Positions 20,543 to 30,791 of a stretch of DNA of 64,000 bases are shown piece by piece. A model generated the notes under the pieces. It searched no databases and had not been told where the DNA came from. It was given only the letters and a program-made list of their open reading frames with translations. Every line of letters begins with the position of its first letter. The first letter of the stretch is position 1. Source of the stretch: Nostoc sp. PCC 7107 (GTDB lineage: Bacteria; Cyanobacteriota; Cyanobacteriia; Cyanobacteriales; Nostocaceae); contig NC_019676.1 in NCBI RefSeq assembly GCF_000316625.1, forward strand, positions 478,501-542,500, written 5' to 3'. A program made the translations under genes and the position numbers.

Positions 20543-22137
20543 TATCAAGCTAATATCAATTATCCTGATGTGCAGTAATGGTGGGTAATGGGCGATCGCT
20601 CATTACCTTTTTTCTTTTTAGGCGATCGGCTATTAACTGCATTGTTTCTAGTTAGAAACATCAAGAAAATTTTTTCTAAGTATTATTTCCTTCATCAGTA
20701 AGTTGTTTGATAAAATACTTAATTATTAATTACTAAGGTGATTAGCTGTATTTTCGATTAGTGCATAAGAGCTTCTTTTTGTCAAGCTCTAGATAAATTT
20801 GGGTTGAATCAATGAATATCATTGGAGTTGGTGTTTTTCAGAGTTGATAATTCCAAATCAATAATTTGTGTATTCAAATTTCATCCAAGCTAGAAAAGCA
20901 TTTGTTATCCTTGAGGTGCCAAGCTGAATATTGTCTACCTACAAAGTTGGTTAAATATTTGAGGATGTTGAAGATTACACCAAGCAACAATTTTCTGCAT
21001 AAAACCAGTAGTATATTTAACATATTCGTACGTAATCAGAATTAACTAACACATTCTCGACTAATGCTATAACTTCGTCATGTGCAACTTACTAGTTACT
21101 AGCGGCAGAAATTTGTGGGAGACAAATATCCAAACATCTTTATGTTGCCTTAGCTAGAATTGCCAATTTGTCTGTATCTAATAAACTTTTGCCTTAATCA
21201 GATAAATATCTAAATTATCAACTGTCAAATTCTTTATAAATTGATTAAAATATCTTTGTATACAATAGGAGCAGTTTGTCAAGATTCATAGGGTTGAAAT
21301 CTCGTCTGTGCGCTAATGTGTGAATAAGACCAACTCAGTTAACACTTCATTGAAGTCCATCTGGCAGATTCTGTCACAACCTCAACTCCTCAGTTAAGGC
21401 GAATGGGATCAACGAAAGTTAAGTGTGTTTAAACAAGCAGTATCACTCTTGCTGCTCTACCTAGCGAGACTTGCTGCATAACTGTTTGGGATGAGTCATT
21501 TGTAAAGGAAATGTAAAAGTATGCCTCTCAATACTTCTCACCTAAGTTAATATAAAACACGAGGATTCTAGGTAATTAATGTTGTAGTTAATACCTAAAA
21601 TTGTGTAAAGGTAGAAGTAATTTCCTTTGAATGTAAAGATGAGTCCACTATAATTCCAAAAAGGTTTATAAAAAATTTAAGGGAACACCTACCCTTTTTA
21701 ATATCTTTTTGATATATGGTGGCTTCAACTTACTTAATGACTTCATGATTAACACACAAAAAGAGTGCAATTTTTGTGAAACAGGCTACAATCGGAACAG
21801 TCTTTGTCAGAAAATATGCCAACGCTCATAGTTGTTTATATGAAGTGGTTAATTTTTGATCAAGATAAAGATAAGTCCTGTTTTAAACAAAGAAGTTAAA
21901 AGTTGTGTGCAACAGCAACACGCGACTGTTAATACAGTGAGTAAGTCAGCAGTAAATGCGACTTTTCACGCTTCAATAAATAACTACTCCACAATGGAGT
22001 AAAACTGCCGAAAGACTTTCAGGGAAAACAGCCTAAAACCCGATTTTCGGTTGTTAACTAGCCCTCATAAAAAGAGCGCTAAATACATCTTGAGTAATTG
22101 AAGTAATTGATTCTGCAAGGAGCATGAGGAACGCGGC
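20543..22137. other. 1.6-kb region upstream of sigA without recognisable genes
   Basis: No ORF with coding character, tRNA or repeat array is seen. The sequence is A/T-rich with scattered short hairpins, such as AAGGGAACACCTACCCTT near 21679. The length suggests a long 5' leader or several promoters for sigA, as is known for the principal sigma gene in Anabaena. An unannotated ncRNA cannot be excluded. Confidence 0.4.
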
Positions 22138-23313
22138 ATGAACCAGGCTAACAACGTACTCGAAAGCAATTATCAGCCTGACCTAGAAATAATAAATCAG
22201 CCTGATTTCGAGGAGTTAGAAGACCTCTTAATTGAAGAAGAGGATGACTTACTTCTTGTTGATGATGGCGAAATGGATGAATTTTTAGAGCCTCAGTCTG
22301 ATGAGGACGACGCAAAGTCTGGAAAAGCCGCTAAATCGCGTCGTCGCACACAAAGCAAGAAAAAGCACTACACCGAAGATTCAATTCGTCTTTACTTGCA
22401 AGAAATAGGGCGAATTCGCTTGTTGCGGGCAGACGAAGAAATCGAATTAGCGCGGAAAATCGCAGATTTATTGGAATTGGAAAGAGTCCGAGAAAGACTC
22501 TCAGAACAGTTAGACCGCGATCCTCGTGATAGCGAATGGGCAGAAGCAGTACAATTACCATTGCCTGCTTTTCGTTATCGTTTACACGTTGGTCGTAGGG
22601 CAAAAGATAAAATGGTGCAGTCCAACCTACGACTAGTGGTTTCTATTGCGAAGAAATACATGAATCGCGGTTTATCATTCCAAGACTTAATTCAAGAAGG
22701 TAGTCTTGGTTTGATTCGTGCGGCGGAGAAGTTCGACCACGAAAAGGGATATAAATTTTCCACCTACGCTACATGGTGGATTCGTCAGGCCATCACCAGA
22801 GCGATCGCCGATCAGTCTCGGACTATCCGCCTACCCGTTCACCTTTACGAAACTATCTCCCGCATCAAGAAAACCACCAAGCTACTTTCTCAAGAAATGG
22901 GTCGCAAACCTACTGAGGAAGAAATCGCTACTCGCATGGAAATGACCATTGAGAAACTGCGGTTTATTGCTAAATCTGCACAGCTACCCATCTCATTAGA
23001 AACACCCATTGGTAAAGAAGAAGATTCTCGATTGGGTGATTTTATTGAATCTGATGGTGAAACCCCAGAAGATCAAGTTTCTAAAAATCTATTGCGTGAA
23101 GATTTAGAAAAAGTCCTCGATAGCCTTAGCCCTCGTGAACGCGATGTGCTGAGATTGCGCTACGGCTTGGATGATGGTCGGATGAAAACCCTTGAGGAAA
23201 TTGGTCAAATCTTCAACGTTACCCGCGAACGCATTCGCCAAATTGAAGCTAAAGCCCTCCGCAAATTACGTCACCCCAACCGTAACAGCGTCCTCAAAGA
23301 ATATATTCGGTAG
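22138..23313 (+). CDS. sigA: Principal RNA polymerase sigma factor (group 1, SigA/RpoD)
   Basis: The 391-aa protein has an acidic N-terminus (residues 20-65) and a basic [10 protein letters not shown] stretch. Region 1.2 is [16 protein letters not shown]. Region 2 is [18 protein letters not shown] and [14 protein letters not shown] (2.3-2.4, -10 recognition). Region 3 follows, then region 4 with [20 protein letters not shown] (-35 recognition). This complete set with the RLPVHLYE block marks a group 1 sigma factor. The ATG follows an AGGAGCATGAGG leader. Confidence 0.96.
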   Translation: MNQANNVLESNYQPDLEIINQPDFEELEDLLIEEEDDLLLVDDGEMDEFLEPQSDEDDAKSGKAAKSRRRTQSKKKHYTEDSIRLYLQEIGRIRLLRADEEIELARKIADLLELERVRERLSEQLDRDPRDSEWAEAVQLPLPAFRYRLHVGRRAKDKMVQSNLRLVVSIAKKYMNRGLSFQDLIQEGSLGLIRAAEKFDHEKGYKFSTYATWWIRQAITRAIADQSRTIRLPVHLYETISRIKKTTKLLSQEMGRKPTEEEIATRMEMTIEKLRFIAKSAQLPISLETPIGKEEDSRLGDFIESDGETPEDQVSKNLLREDLEKVLDSLSPRERDVLRLRYGLDDGRMKTLEEIGQIFNVTRERIRQIEAKALRKLRHPNRNSVLKEYIR

Positions 23314-23364
23314 TTAATAGTTAATAGTCATAAATTACTGACAAATGACTATTGACCCCTTCGG

Positions 23365-23414
23365 GGTGAGCCAGTCGCTCATGAGGGAAACCCCCAAGAC
23401 CGCGCTGGCTCACC
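23365..23414. repeat. Dispersed hairpin repeat after sigA
   Basis: GGTGAGCCAG (23365-23374) and CTGGCTCACC (23405-23414) form a perfect 10-bp stem around a loop with GAGGGAAACCCCC. Related elements with the same stem and loop features occur at 27400-27440 and around 44570-44640. There is no T-tract, so it is a repeat and not a simple terminator. Confidence 0.65.
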
Positions 23415-23439
23415 AATGACAAATGACCAAAAATAAATA

Positions 23440-23477
23440 ACCTGGTAGTTTTTCAACGCTACCAGGTTTTTATTTTT
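23440..23477 (+). terminator. Terminator between sigA and the HLIP gene
   Basis: ACCTGGTAG and CTACCAGGT form an inverted repeat followed by TTTTTATTTTT. Convergent genes on both sides can share it, as the other strand also has an A/T-rich tail. Confidence 0.8.
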
Positions 23478-23502
23478 CATATTCTTAGATAATTAACGTT
23501 AC

Positions 23503-23685
23503 TTAAAGAATACCCCAGAAATGCAGGAATCCTTGACCAGAGAACAGTTCAATCAATGCAGCAGATAAAAAGCCAATCATTGCCAAACGACCATTCCAAA
23601 TTTCTGCTTGAGGAGTAAAACCCCAACGCCAAGCGTTACGATCTTCAACTACGGGAGCAGTGATTTTTGTGGTTGTGTTAGTCAT
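23503..23685 (-). CDS. hli: High light-inducible protein (HLIP)
   Basis: The 60-aa one-helix thylakoid protein has the chlorophyll-binding motif [13 protein letters not shown] (residues 28-40) in its single helix and a WGFTPQAE lead-in. HLIPs bind chlorophyll and carotenoid and protect photosystem assembly under strong light. The length and the ~20-residue hydrophilic N-terminus are normal. Confidence 0.93.
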   Translation of the reverse strand: MTNTTTKITAPVVEDRNAWRWGFTPQAEIWNGRLAMIGFLSAALIELFSGQGFLHFWGIL

Positions 23686-23816
23686 TCTTTTAAACTCCAG
23701 ATAGGATTTACTAAGGTTTATTGCCTTATGTAAACTAATATAACAACTAACTTTAAAAAATGTAACGTTAAATCAAACTTTTATTATTAAAGTTAGAAAT
23801 AATTAAAAAATTAACA

Positions 23817-24058
23817 CTAGTATTGTCTCAGTTGTTGCAGTTTCAGCATTGTGATGCACATTGTTAGCCAGAGAAACCCAACTTCGTAACCTGCAATGAC
23901 ATCTGTAGGCCAATGCACTCTTCAAAAAGCTCTGCTAAAACAAAAAGAATAAATAGACAACTAGCCAGTCCAAAAAGGCCAAATGTGGCAATTAAGGGAG
24001 CTAGACTAGGATATATGTGTCGCAACCAAAAATTTGCAATTTTTCGGAGCATCTGCAC
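23817..24058 (-). pseudogene. PAP2-family phosphatase remnant with internal deletion
   Basis: The frame from a GTG at 24056-24058 (touching the gyrA-like stop) encodes a typical PAP2 N-terminus with one membrane helix (to about AELFEE). It then reads ECIGLQMS and stops at 23864. In the next frame the same DNA reads HWPTDVIAGYEVGFLWL and a tail to TAG at 23817, the conserved C-terminal PAP2 histidine motif. So the middle (about 130 codons, with the first phosphatase motif) is deleted and the ends are out of frame. Confidence 0.75.
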
Positions 24059-26559
24059 TAACGTACTTCAGCAACAGCAATAATTTTTTCATCCCGGTTG
24101 AGTTGCAGGATAATTTCACCTGTAGCATCTCTACCCAAAATAGGTACTGTGTCTACATCTATCCGGACTACACGCTCTTTATTTGTCACCAGCGCCACTT
24201 CTGGAGTAGTCGCCTTTACCATACTGGCTAAGTTGTCAGTTTTAGCGGCAAATTTCAGTGCTTGCGTGCCTAAATCACCTCGATTAGCTGCTCTTAATTG
24301 ACTTGCAGCAATGCGCTTGGCATATCCTTGTTGAGTAACTAATAGCAAATGGTCATCTTTGCCTACAGTTGCACAGCCAACCATTTGTTGATTTCTCAAC
24401 AGTCGAAAAGCTTGTAAACCCATAGCTGTTCGACCCATAACGGGTAGTTGTTCGTCATTGACGGCAAACCGCAATAAACGTCCACCAGAACTAGCCAAAA
24501 TTAAATGCTCACCTGGGTTGATGGACTGGGTAAATAACAATTCGTCATCGTCTTTGAGCTTGACAATCGTAATCCCGCGACGAGTCAGGTTGGTAAATTC
24601 TGCGAAAGATAAGCGCTTGATTCTGCCTTGTTTTGTCAGGAGAATCATTTGCTTGAAGTCTAAATCTTCTGGTAATAAAAAGCGACTGACCACAGGTTCT
24701 TGACTACCTTGAGCAGTAGTTGTGAGTGTGGTGATTAATGGAGTTCCTCGTGGAGAACGGCCAGTAGTTAAGGGAATATCCCCCACGCGCACAGGGTAGA
24801 CTTTGCCACCACTGGTAAGGATGAGTAAATCTTTGTTGGTATCGGTTAATTCAGTTTGAATCAAGAAATCATTATCGGGGAGAGCATTTTCCGCTTTTGG
24901 TTTTTTCCCAGAGGTTGAAAGGCGGCGTACATAACCCCGTTGGGTAAACTCTAGTATTGCTTCTTCCGCTGGCTGTTCAATCGGGGAATTTTCTTCGACT
25001 TCTTCTGTCTTGCGATTTTTGGAACCTTCTGCGGCTTTGCTTTTCAATTCCTCGGTAATACCGGGGAGTAATTTGGTTCGTCGAGGATCACCATATTTGC
25101 GCTTGAGCGATCGCAAATCTTTTTTCAGCGACTTTAATAATTCGCGGCGATCGTTCAGTAAGTTTTGCAACAGGGCAATTTGTGTAGTTAGTTGCTCAAA
25201 TTCCTGCTGTAAATTCTGTTGTTCTAAACCAGTCAGACGGCGCAAAGGCATTGCTAAAATTGCATCTGCTTGTGATTCACTCAAATTCAGTTGGCTACTC
25301 AAGTTAACTTTGGCTGTGCTACCGTCAGCCGCTTGGCGCAAAATGCTAATCACTTCATCTACTTGAGATAAGGCTTTTAGCAACCCTTCCACTATATGTA
25401 AGCGACTTTCAGCTTTACCTAACTCGTAACCATAGCGACGATTTAAGGTTGCTTCTCGGAAATTTAGAAACTCTTGTAATAATTGCCGCAAGCTTAATTG
25501 TCGGGGTTGTCCTTCGACAATTGCCAGCAGAATTGCCCCAAAATTAGTTTGCAAAGCAGTCTGATGATACAAATGTTGCAGCACTTCTTGGGGGTTAGTA
25601 TCGCGTTTGAGTTCAATGACTACCCGCATACCTTCGCGATCGCTTTCATCTCGAATATCTGAAATTCCTTGCAAGCGACCTTGATTAACTAATTCTGCTA
25701 TCTTTTCAATCCAGCCTGCCTTATTCACTTGATAAGGCAATTCCGTAATCACAATTGCTGTCCGGCGCTTGCTTCCTTTACCACCAGCAACTTCTTCGAT
25801 TTGGGCAACTCCGCGCAAGACAATTCCACCTTTCCCTGTGCTGTAAGCTTCGCGAATACCGGTATCACCTACGATTTCGCCCCCAGTGGGAAAGTCTGGC
25901 CCAGGAATTAACTCTAATAACTTTTCATCAGATAAATCTGGCTGGTCAATTAAGGCAATTAAGCCATCAACAATTTCTCCCAAATTGTGTGGTGGAATAT
26001 TTGTTGCCATCCCCACAGCAATCCCTGCACAACCATTGAGTAACAAAAAGGGTAACTGTGCAGGTAATACCGTGGGTTCTTGTTGGGAATTATCAAAGTT
26101 ACCGACAAATTCCACTGTTTCTTCACCGATTTCTGTCAGCATTCCCTCATGACTAATGGATGCTAAACGAGTTTCGGTGTAGCGCATTGCTGCTGGGGGG
26201 TCATTATCAACACTACCAAAGTTGCCATGTCCTGCTAATAAGGGATAGCGACTAGAAAAGTCCTGCACCAGCCTAACTAAAGCATCATAAACGGCTTGAT
26301 CACCGTGGGGGTGGTATTTACCCAGTACATCCCCAACCACACGCGCACATTTACGATAAGGCCGATCTGGTGTTAAACCTAGTTCGTGCATAGCATACAA
26401 AATGCGGCGATGAACAGGTTTTAAGCCATCACGCACATCGGGTAATGCTCGCCCAACAATCACACTCATGGCATATTCTAGATAAGACCGTTGCATCTCG
26501 GTGTGCAGGGCTGTTGTAATTACCTGTCCCGTTGAGAGAAGGTTTAACTGTTTTGCCAT
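24058..26559 (-). CDS. gyrA: Type IIA topoisomerase subunit A (GyrA/ParC family)
   Basis: The protein has 833 aa. Its breakage-reunion domain includes [13 protein letters not shown] (45-57), [13 protein letters not shown] and the active Tyr127 in [11 protein letters not shown] coiled region and a six-blade C-terminal domain with repeats such as [11 protein letters not shown] and GDLGTQALK follow. At the place of the GyrA box (QRRGGKG in E. coli) the sequence reads [13 protein letters not shown], so that hallmark is not recognisable. A ParC-like role is therefore possible. gyrB lies 4 kb upstream in the opposite orientation. Confidence 0.93.
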   Translation of the reverse strand: MAKQLNLLSTGQVITTALHTEMQRSYLEYAMSVIVGRALPDVRDGLKPVHRRILYAMHELGLTPDRPYRKCARVVGDVLGKYHPHGDQAVYDALVRLVQDFSSRYPLLAGHGNFGSVDNDPPAAMRYTETRLASISHEGMLTEIGEETVEFVGNFDNSQQEPTVLPAQLPFLLLNGCAGIAVGMATNIPPHNLGEIVDGLIALIDQPDLSDEKLLELIPGPDFPTGGEIVGDTGIREAYSTGKGGIVLRGVAQIEEVAGGKGSKRRTAIVITELPYQVNKAGWIEKIAELVNQGRLQGISDIRDESDREGMRVVIELKRDTNPQEVLQHLYHQTALQTNFGAILLAIVEGQPRQLSLRQLLQEFLNFREATLNRRYGYELGKAESRLHIVEGLLKALSQVDEVISILRQAADGSTAKVNLSSQLNLSESQADAILAMPLRRLTGLEQQNLQQEFEQLTTQIALLQNLLNDRRELLKSLKKDLRSLKRKYGDPRRTKLLPGITEELKSKAAEGSKNRKTEEVEENSPIEQPAEEAILEFTQRGYVRRLSTSGKKPKAENALPDNDFLIQTELTDTNKDLLILTSGGKVYPVRVGDIPLTTGRSPRGTPLITTLTTTAQGSQEPVVSRFLLPEDLDFKQMILLTKQGRIKRLSFAEFTNLTRRGITIVKLKDDDELLFTQSINPGEHLILASSGGRLLRFAVNDEQLPVMGRTAMGLQAFRLLRNQQMVGCATVGKDDHLLLVTQQGYAKRIAASQLRAANRGDLGTQALKFAAKTDNLASMVKATTPEVALVTNKERVVRIDVDTVPILGRDATGEIILQLNRDEKIIAVAEVR

Positions 26560-26786
26560 GAGTTTTTTCCCTGAAAGTTAACTACACAAAAATCTCTATA
26601 ACTGAACAATGCAGCAAACACAGCATAACGGATGAAAAGGGATTCCTAACACAATCTTGTTAGTCACCAGATAAACGGCAGTAGTATTATCCTTGATGAC
26701 GGGGACATACATTAGTGATTAAAAAAGAGCTAGACAACTTTGCTGCTCAGTGCGTTCTCCCCTTCACCTCTATTAATAAAATTCTC

Positions 26787-27182
26787 ATGAAAACCGTTTT
26801 AATTGTTGAAGACGATCTAATTAATGCTCGCGTTTTTTCCAAAATTTTGACTAAACGCGGTGGCTTAGATGTAACACATACCGAAAATGTCGAAGAAGTG
26901 ATTCAAATTGCTCAATCGGGGAAAGCAGATCTAATTTTAATGGATGTTTCTTTGTCTAGAAGTGTTTATCAAGGTAAGTCTGTTGATGGCATCAAAATTA
27001 CCCAAATGTTGAAGTCTGATCCACAAACAGCCAATTTACCGATTATTTTGGTGACTGCACACGCGATGGAAGGCGATCGCGAAAACTTTCTTAAGCAAAG
27101 TGGTGCTGATGGTTACATCTCCAAGCCTGTTGTTGACCACCAACAATTTGTTGACCAAATCATGGCACTTCTTCCCCATTAA
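26787..27182 (+). CDS. Single-domain response regulator (CheY-like)
   Basis: The start is ATG 26787 (MKTVLIVEDD); an upstream open stretch lacks receiver features. The 131-aa receiver has EDD at 8-10, phospho-acceptor Asp53 in LILMDVSLS, a Thr in ILVTAHAM and a Lys in YISKPV. A short insertion (SRSVYQGKSVDG) follows the phospho-site. The output is protein-protein only. The partner kinase is not adjacent. Confidence 0.9.
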   Translation: MKTVLIVEDDLINARVFSKILTKRGGLDVTHTENVEEVIQIAQSGKADLILMDVSLSRSVYQGKSVDGIKITQMLKSDPQTANLPIILVTAHAMEGDRENFLKQSGADGYISKPVVDHQQFVDQIMALLPH

Positions 27183-27218
27183 TCACTACTAAAAATTAAC
27201 TAGACCCGCTGAGGAATA

Positions 27219-27246
27219 TTCCCCCAAAAACATTTTTGGGGGAATA
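27219..27246 (+). terminator. Hairpin downstream of the response regulator
   Basis: TTCCCCCAAAAA and TTTTTGGGGGAA form a perfect inverted repeat with a minimal loop, about 36 bases after the stop, followed by an A/T-rich tail. Confidence 0.75.
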
Positions 27247-27399
27247 TTTGATCTTTGTCTAGTATAGATGTACTATAAGATACTGTTTTCCGCAAGTAGT
27301 TAAAGAAGGCAAAAGTAAAAAGTGAAAAGTCAAAATTCTTTTACCTTTTGCTTTTTCCTTCTTACAAAGTTAGGCGGTGTCGGTTTCCGTCCCCGCCAC

Positions 27400-27440
27400 G
27401 CCAGTTCATTCAACGGGGGGAACCCCCACACGTGACTGGC
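27400..27440. repeat. Dispersed hairpin repeat
   Basis: GCCAGT (27400-27405) and ACTGGC (27435-27440) bracket a loop with GGGGGGAACCCCC. This is the same organisation as the repeat at 23365-23414. It lies 21 bases beyond the 3' end of the TPR gene on the other strand. Confidence 0.55.
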
Positions 27441-27460
27441 TCAACTTTGCGCTTTTGACT

Positions 27461-28351
27461 TTACTGTGGTGCAGGCTGTTGCTGTAGAGCTGCTTGAATA
27501 GTTGGCAGTTCTAAAAATTTCTTTGTATCAGATAATAGACGTTCACCCCAAAGATTTTCCTTCAGAAAATCCACATCAGCATAGCGCTGATCGATGCGTA
27601 AAGCAGTTGCTCCTAATGTCAGGCTTTGCTGACGATCGCCTTTAGTATATAGTGCCACGGCTAAGGCCAGTAAAGGTTCAGCCGCTTGTTTATCGATAGA
27701 TACAGCCGTTTGCCATTGCTTAATAGCGGCATCAGCATTACCCTGTTCGTACTGAATTAAACCAATGTTATTAATTGCTGCCCAGAATTTTTTATCTTGA
27801 GCGACTGCCTGATTGTATTGGGCGATCGCTTCTGGTAATTTACCCTGCATATAATAGGCGTTACCTAAATCAAACAAGGCTTCTGGGTCATTTGGTTTCA
27901 GCTTTAAACCTGCTTGATAATTAGCAATTGCCGCATCATACTTTTTCTGTTGAAAATTAGCCGAACCCATAGCAAAAAAAACGTCTGCATTTTTGGGATT
28001 GAGCGCTTGCGCCTTTTTCAAAGCAGCCAGCGCCGGATCAAATTCCCGATTTTGTAAATGCAAACCACCCAACAGCAGCCAAACTTTATCATTTTTGGGA
28101 GCCAGTTGGCTGGCCAACCGCGCTCGCGGTAAAGCTAAATCAATCTGCTGAAATTGAGCTAGTTGCGCTGCCTCTTGTGCTAAAGTCAGCCCTTGTTTCT
28201 CCAACTTTGCTGGATCTAATTGCAGCGTATGGGGAATTAGTGCCTGTGCATGAGCAACTTTGGGTATACTCAACAAACTACAGGCAACCAGAAATGAAAT
28301 CAAATGAACGTGTTTAGGCACACTACCGCCTCTTACCCACAAATCAATCAT
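27461..28351 (-). CDS. TPR-repeat protein with signal peptide
   Basis: The 296-aa protein has an N-terminal signal segment (LISFLVACSLLSI...AHAQA, to ~residue 36), so it is exported or membrane-anchored. At least five tetratricopeptide repeats fill 55-255, e.g. AALKKAQALNPKNADVFFAM and AIANYQAGLKLKPNDPEALF. The listed ATG at 28351 gives an 18-residue charged lead before the hydrophobic core. A GTG at 28321 would give a more usual signal peptide. A scaffold role is likely, partner unknown. Confidence 0.82.
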   Translation of the reverse strand: MIDLWVRGGSVPKHVHLISFLVACSLLSIPKVAHAQALIPHTLQLDPAKLEKQGLTLAQEAAQLAQFQQIDLALPRARLASQLAPKNDKVWLLLGGLHLQNREFDPALAALKKAQALNPKNADVFFAMGSANFQQKKYDAAIANYQAGLKLKPNDPEALFDLGNAYYMQGKLPEAIAQYNQAVAQDKKFWAAINNIGLIQYEQGNADAAIKQWQTAVSIDKQAAEPLLALAVALYTKGDRQQSLTLGATALRIDQRYADVDFLKENLWGERLLSDTKKFLELPTIQAALQQQPAPQ

Positions 28352-28450
28352 CTGTCAGATAGCTTAAACGATCTCTACTTTAGTCGAAAGGTAAAGTTTA
28401 CAGTCGTTAGCACTGGCTGTATTCATAACCTTAGCTTAATTGCATGGAAA

Positions 28451-28490
28451 GTGCTGTTAGCGGTAGCGGAGCGTTCAGCCCGTGCTGAGT
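28451..28490. repeat. Short dispersed GC-rich repeat
   Basis: The segment around GTAGCGGAGCGTTCAGCCCG is GC-rich against an A/T-rich spacer and resembles short repeats found elsewhere in Nostocales spacers. I saw no second exact copy in this window. Confidence 0.35.
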
Positions 28491-28583
28491 CATGCAGAAT
28501 TTCCTATTCCCCACTCCCTTTGTCACAAGTCTTGACATGAGCATTAACCAATAATAAATTCATCAGTGTGTAGTTACTAATTT

Positions 28584-29213
28584 ATGGCTCGTAAACCTAA
28601 AATTACTAATCAGCAAATTTTAGAAGCTGCCCGCGAAGTTTTCCTTCAGCAAGGTTTTGGTGGTTCAACTATAGAAATTGCTCAACTAGCTGGTATTTCT
28701 GAGGCTTCAATTTTCAAGCGCTTTTCTACGAAAGAAGAATTGTTTTTTGCCGCTATGGGTCTTCCAGAAAGACCTTTGTGGATAAAAGAACTGGAAAACT
28801 TATGTGGTACAGGTAATCTCAAAGAAAATCTAATCCAGGTATGTCTTCAGATTTTAGAATTTTATAGTGAAGTACTGCCTCGCTTTATGATGCTGCGTTC
28901 CCGTGGTAGTGCCTTTCCCGAACCTTTTACCAGAAAAGAACAGGGATTAATGCAAGATGTTAAAGTACTGACTTCTTTTCTAGAGCGAGAAATTAGCCTC
29001 AGTAGATTACGTCCTGTGAATGCCAAAATAGTTGCTCATATTTTAGTAGGAACCCTGATGAATTATGTTCTTTTTGAGCAGAAACCATGCTCTCAAACTA
29101 GTTTTACAATTGAACCTGTCAAGGACTTTGATTTAGAACATCAACCAAAAGTTGTGTTTTCATTTGTTCAGAGTCTGGTAGAGGCAATTTGGTTAGGCAT
29201 CGCACCTATTTAA
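28584..29213 (+). CDS. TetR/AcrR-family transcriptional regulator
   Basis: The 209-aa protein has the N-terminal TetR helix-turn-helix at residues 8-55 (QILEAAREVFLQQGF, TIEIAQLAGISEASIFKRF). The rest is a helical ligand-binding and dimer domain with no recognised ligand type. It stands alone, with the TPR gene divergent upstream and a pentapeptide gene 201 bp downstream, so its target cannot be guessed. Confidence 0.9.
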   Translation: MARKPKITNQQILEAAREVFLQQGFGGSTIEIAQLAGISEASIFKRFSTKEELFFAAMGLPERPLWIKELENLCGTGNLKENLIQVCLQILEFYSEVLPRFMMLRSRGSAFPEPFTRKEQGLMQDVKVLTSFLEREISLSRLRPVNAKIVAHILVGTLMNYVLFEQKPCSQTSFTIEPVKDFDLEHQPKVVFSFVQSLVEAIWLGIAPI

Positions 29214-29414
29214 ATAGCAGCAAATTCTTAATTAAATAAATGTATGGATTTATGGGTTGTGAGGTCTCAAACCGTTGCCTGTTTCCTATTATCTGTTCTC
29301 TTTTAAGCAAATTTTTAGTATTTATCACAGCGATCGCTCTGTGCCGAATCCTACCTCTTAGCAGTTAACATAAAACAGCTGTTGAACTGAGTCTACTGGG
29401 GCAAAATAGAAAGC

Positions 29415-30761
29415 ATGGCAATTGAATCTAACTCTCCCAATCCACCAAGCCCAGAACCTTTACCCGAACAGGAGCCAGATGATTTCGATGGTGACTCTAG
29501 GGATAATCATTTAAGTCCAGAAGCACTAACAGCCCAACAAGCACTAGCCGCGATTTCATCTTTGCAATCATCACACAATGCCGCCGTGATGCAGCAAGCT
29601 CGTTCTAGTATGCAGCAACGCCCTACCCAGCAATTCACGGTTAAGCCCAGGGCATTAATGCTGACTATAGCAGCGATCGCTTTCACGTTGTTAGGAGCCA
29701 TCCTCAATAACTGGGTTGTGGGAATGGTGGGAACCTTGCTCACTTTGGTGTTATCTCTAGCCATGCTATTGCCTTGGTTGCAATATGTTCTCAAAGAATG
29801 GTTTACACCGGAAGACAGAACCTTATTTGTCGGCTTTTTGGGACTAATAGCAGCCATTGTGGGCTTCATCAAATTTTCTGGGATTGGCGATCGCCTTCTC
29901 ATATTAGGGCGGAGAATTAACTGGGAAGCCTCTGGAACTTTAGCAGAATGGTTTGGCGCATTAGGGCAAATTTTAATCGCCATCATTGCCGTTTATGTAG
30001 CGTGGCGACAATACGTTATTTCCAAAGACCTGACAATTCAACAAAATTTGCTGACAGTTCAACAAAATATTATCACTCAGCAGCAAACAATAGATTCTTA
30101 TTTCCAAGGCATTTCGGACTTGGTGCTAGATGAAGAAGGCTTATTAGAAGACTGGCCCCAAGAAAGAGCGATCGCCGAAGGTCGCACAGCCGCAATTTTT
30201 AGTAGCGTTGATGGCAGTGGTAAAGCCAAAATTCTCCGCTTTCTCTCCCGTTCCAAATTACTCACACCCTTAAAACGCGATCGGCGCTTAGGTCGAGCAA
30301 TTCTCAATGGTATGGGTGGTTATGCAGAAGACCGTTTAGAAGGTGTACGCGTCATTGACTTAGGTGTAATGTTAGCCACCGCAGACCTTTCTAGCACAGA
30401 TTTGCGTTGGACTGACTTGAGTGAAGCTAATCTTGTTCGTGCTAATCTCAGTGCTTGCGACTTGGTAAAAGCAAACCTCTCCCGCACTATTTTATATCAT
30501 ACCAATCTCAATAGTGCTGATATGAATGGAGTGCGTTTATTTTATGGGTCTGTTGAGAAAGCTTCGCCCCGTAGTCGTACAGAACCTCCAAACTATGAAA
30601 CTGGTGAACATACAGGGGCTGTAATAGAAAATGCTGATTTCACAAATGTTCAAAGGATGTCTGAGACGAACCGTTACTACTGCTGTGCTTGGGGTGGAGA
30701 AACAACTAGAGCCACCATTCCCGGTGGTTGCGAAGGTATCCCCAATCTATTGGGAAAATAG
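29415..30761 (+). CDS. Pentapeptide-repeat membrane protein
   Basis: The 448-aa protein has a Pro/Glu-rich N-terminus, three or four membrane helices (about 80-130 and 138-155, then ~180-198), a Gln-rich coiled stretch (IQQNLLTVQQNIITQQQ), and a pentapeptide-repeat block near 315-370 (ADLSSTDLRWTDLSEANLVR and on). Such repeats form a right-handed quadrilateral helix. The N-terminal membrane part suggests anchoring of the repeat at the membrane. Function unknown. Confidence 0.85.
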   Translation: MAIESNSPNPPSPEPLPEQEPDDFDGDSRDNHLSPEALTAQQALAAISSLQSSHNAAVMQQARSSMQQRPTQQFTVKPRALMLTIAAIAFTLLGAILNNWVVGMVGTLLTLVLSLAMLLPWLQYVLKEWFTPEDRTLFVGFLGLIAAIVGFIKFSGIGDRLLILGRRINWEASGTLAEWFGALGQILIAIIAVYVAWRQYVISKDLTIQQNLLTVQQNIITQQQTIDSYFQGISDLVLDEEGLLEDWPQERAIAEGRTAAIFSSVDGSGKAKILRFLSRSKLLTPLKRDRRLGRAILNGMGGYAEDRLEGVRVIDLGVMLATADLSSTDLRWTDLSEANLVRANLSACDLVKANLSRTILYHTNLNSADMNGVRLFYGSVEKASPRSRTEPPNYETGEHTGAVIENADFTNVQRMSETNRYYCCAWGGETTRATIPGGCEGIPNLLGK

Positions 30762-30791
30762 TCAATGGTTTTTAGTTTTTCTCTTATACCC

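Noticed and set aside
23864..24058. 64-aa membrane protein as a real gene
   Set aside because: The next frame holds the C-terminal PAP2 motif, so it is a deletion remnant.
24098..26152. Several plus-strand ORFs of 60-118 aa
   Set aside because: All lie antisense to the gyrA-like gene and have no motif, RBS or independent support.
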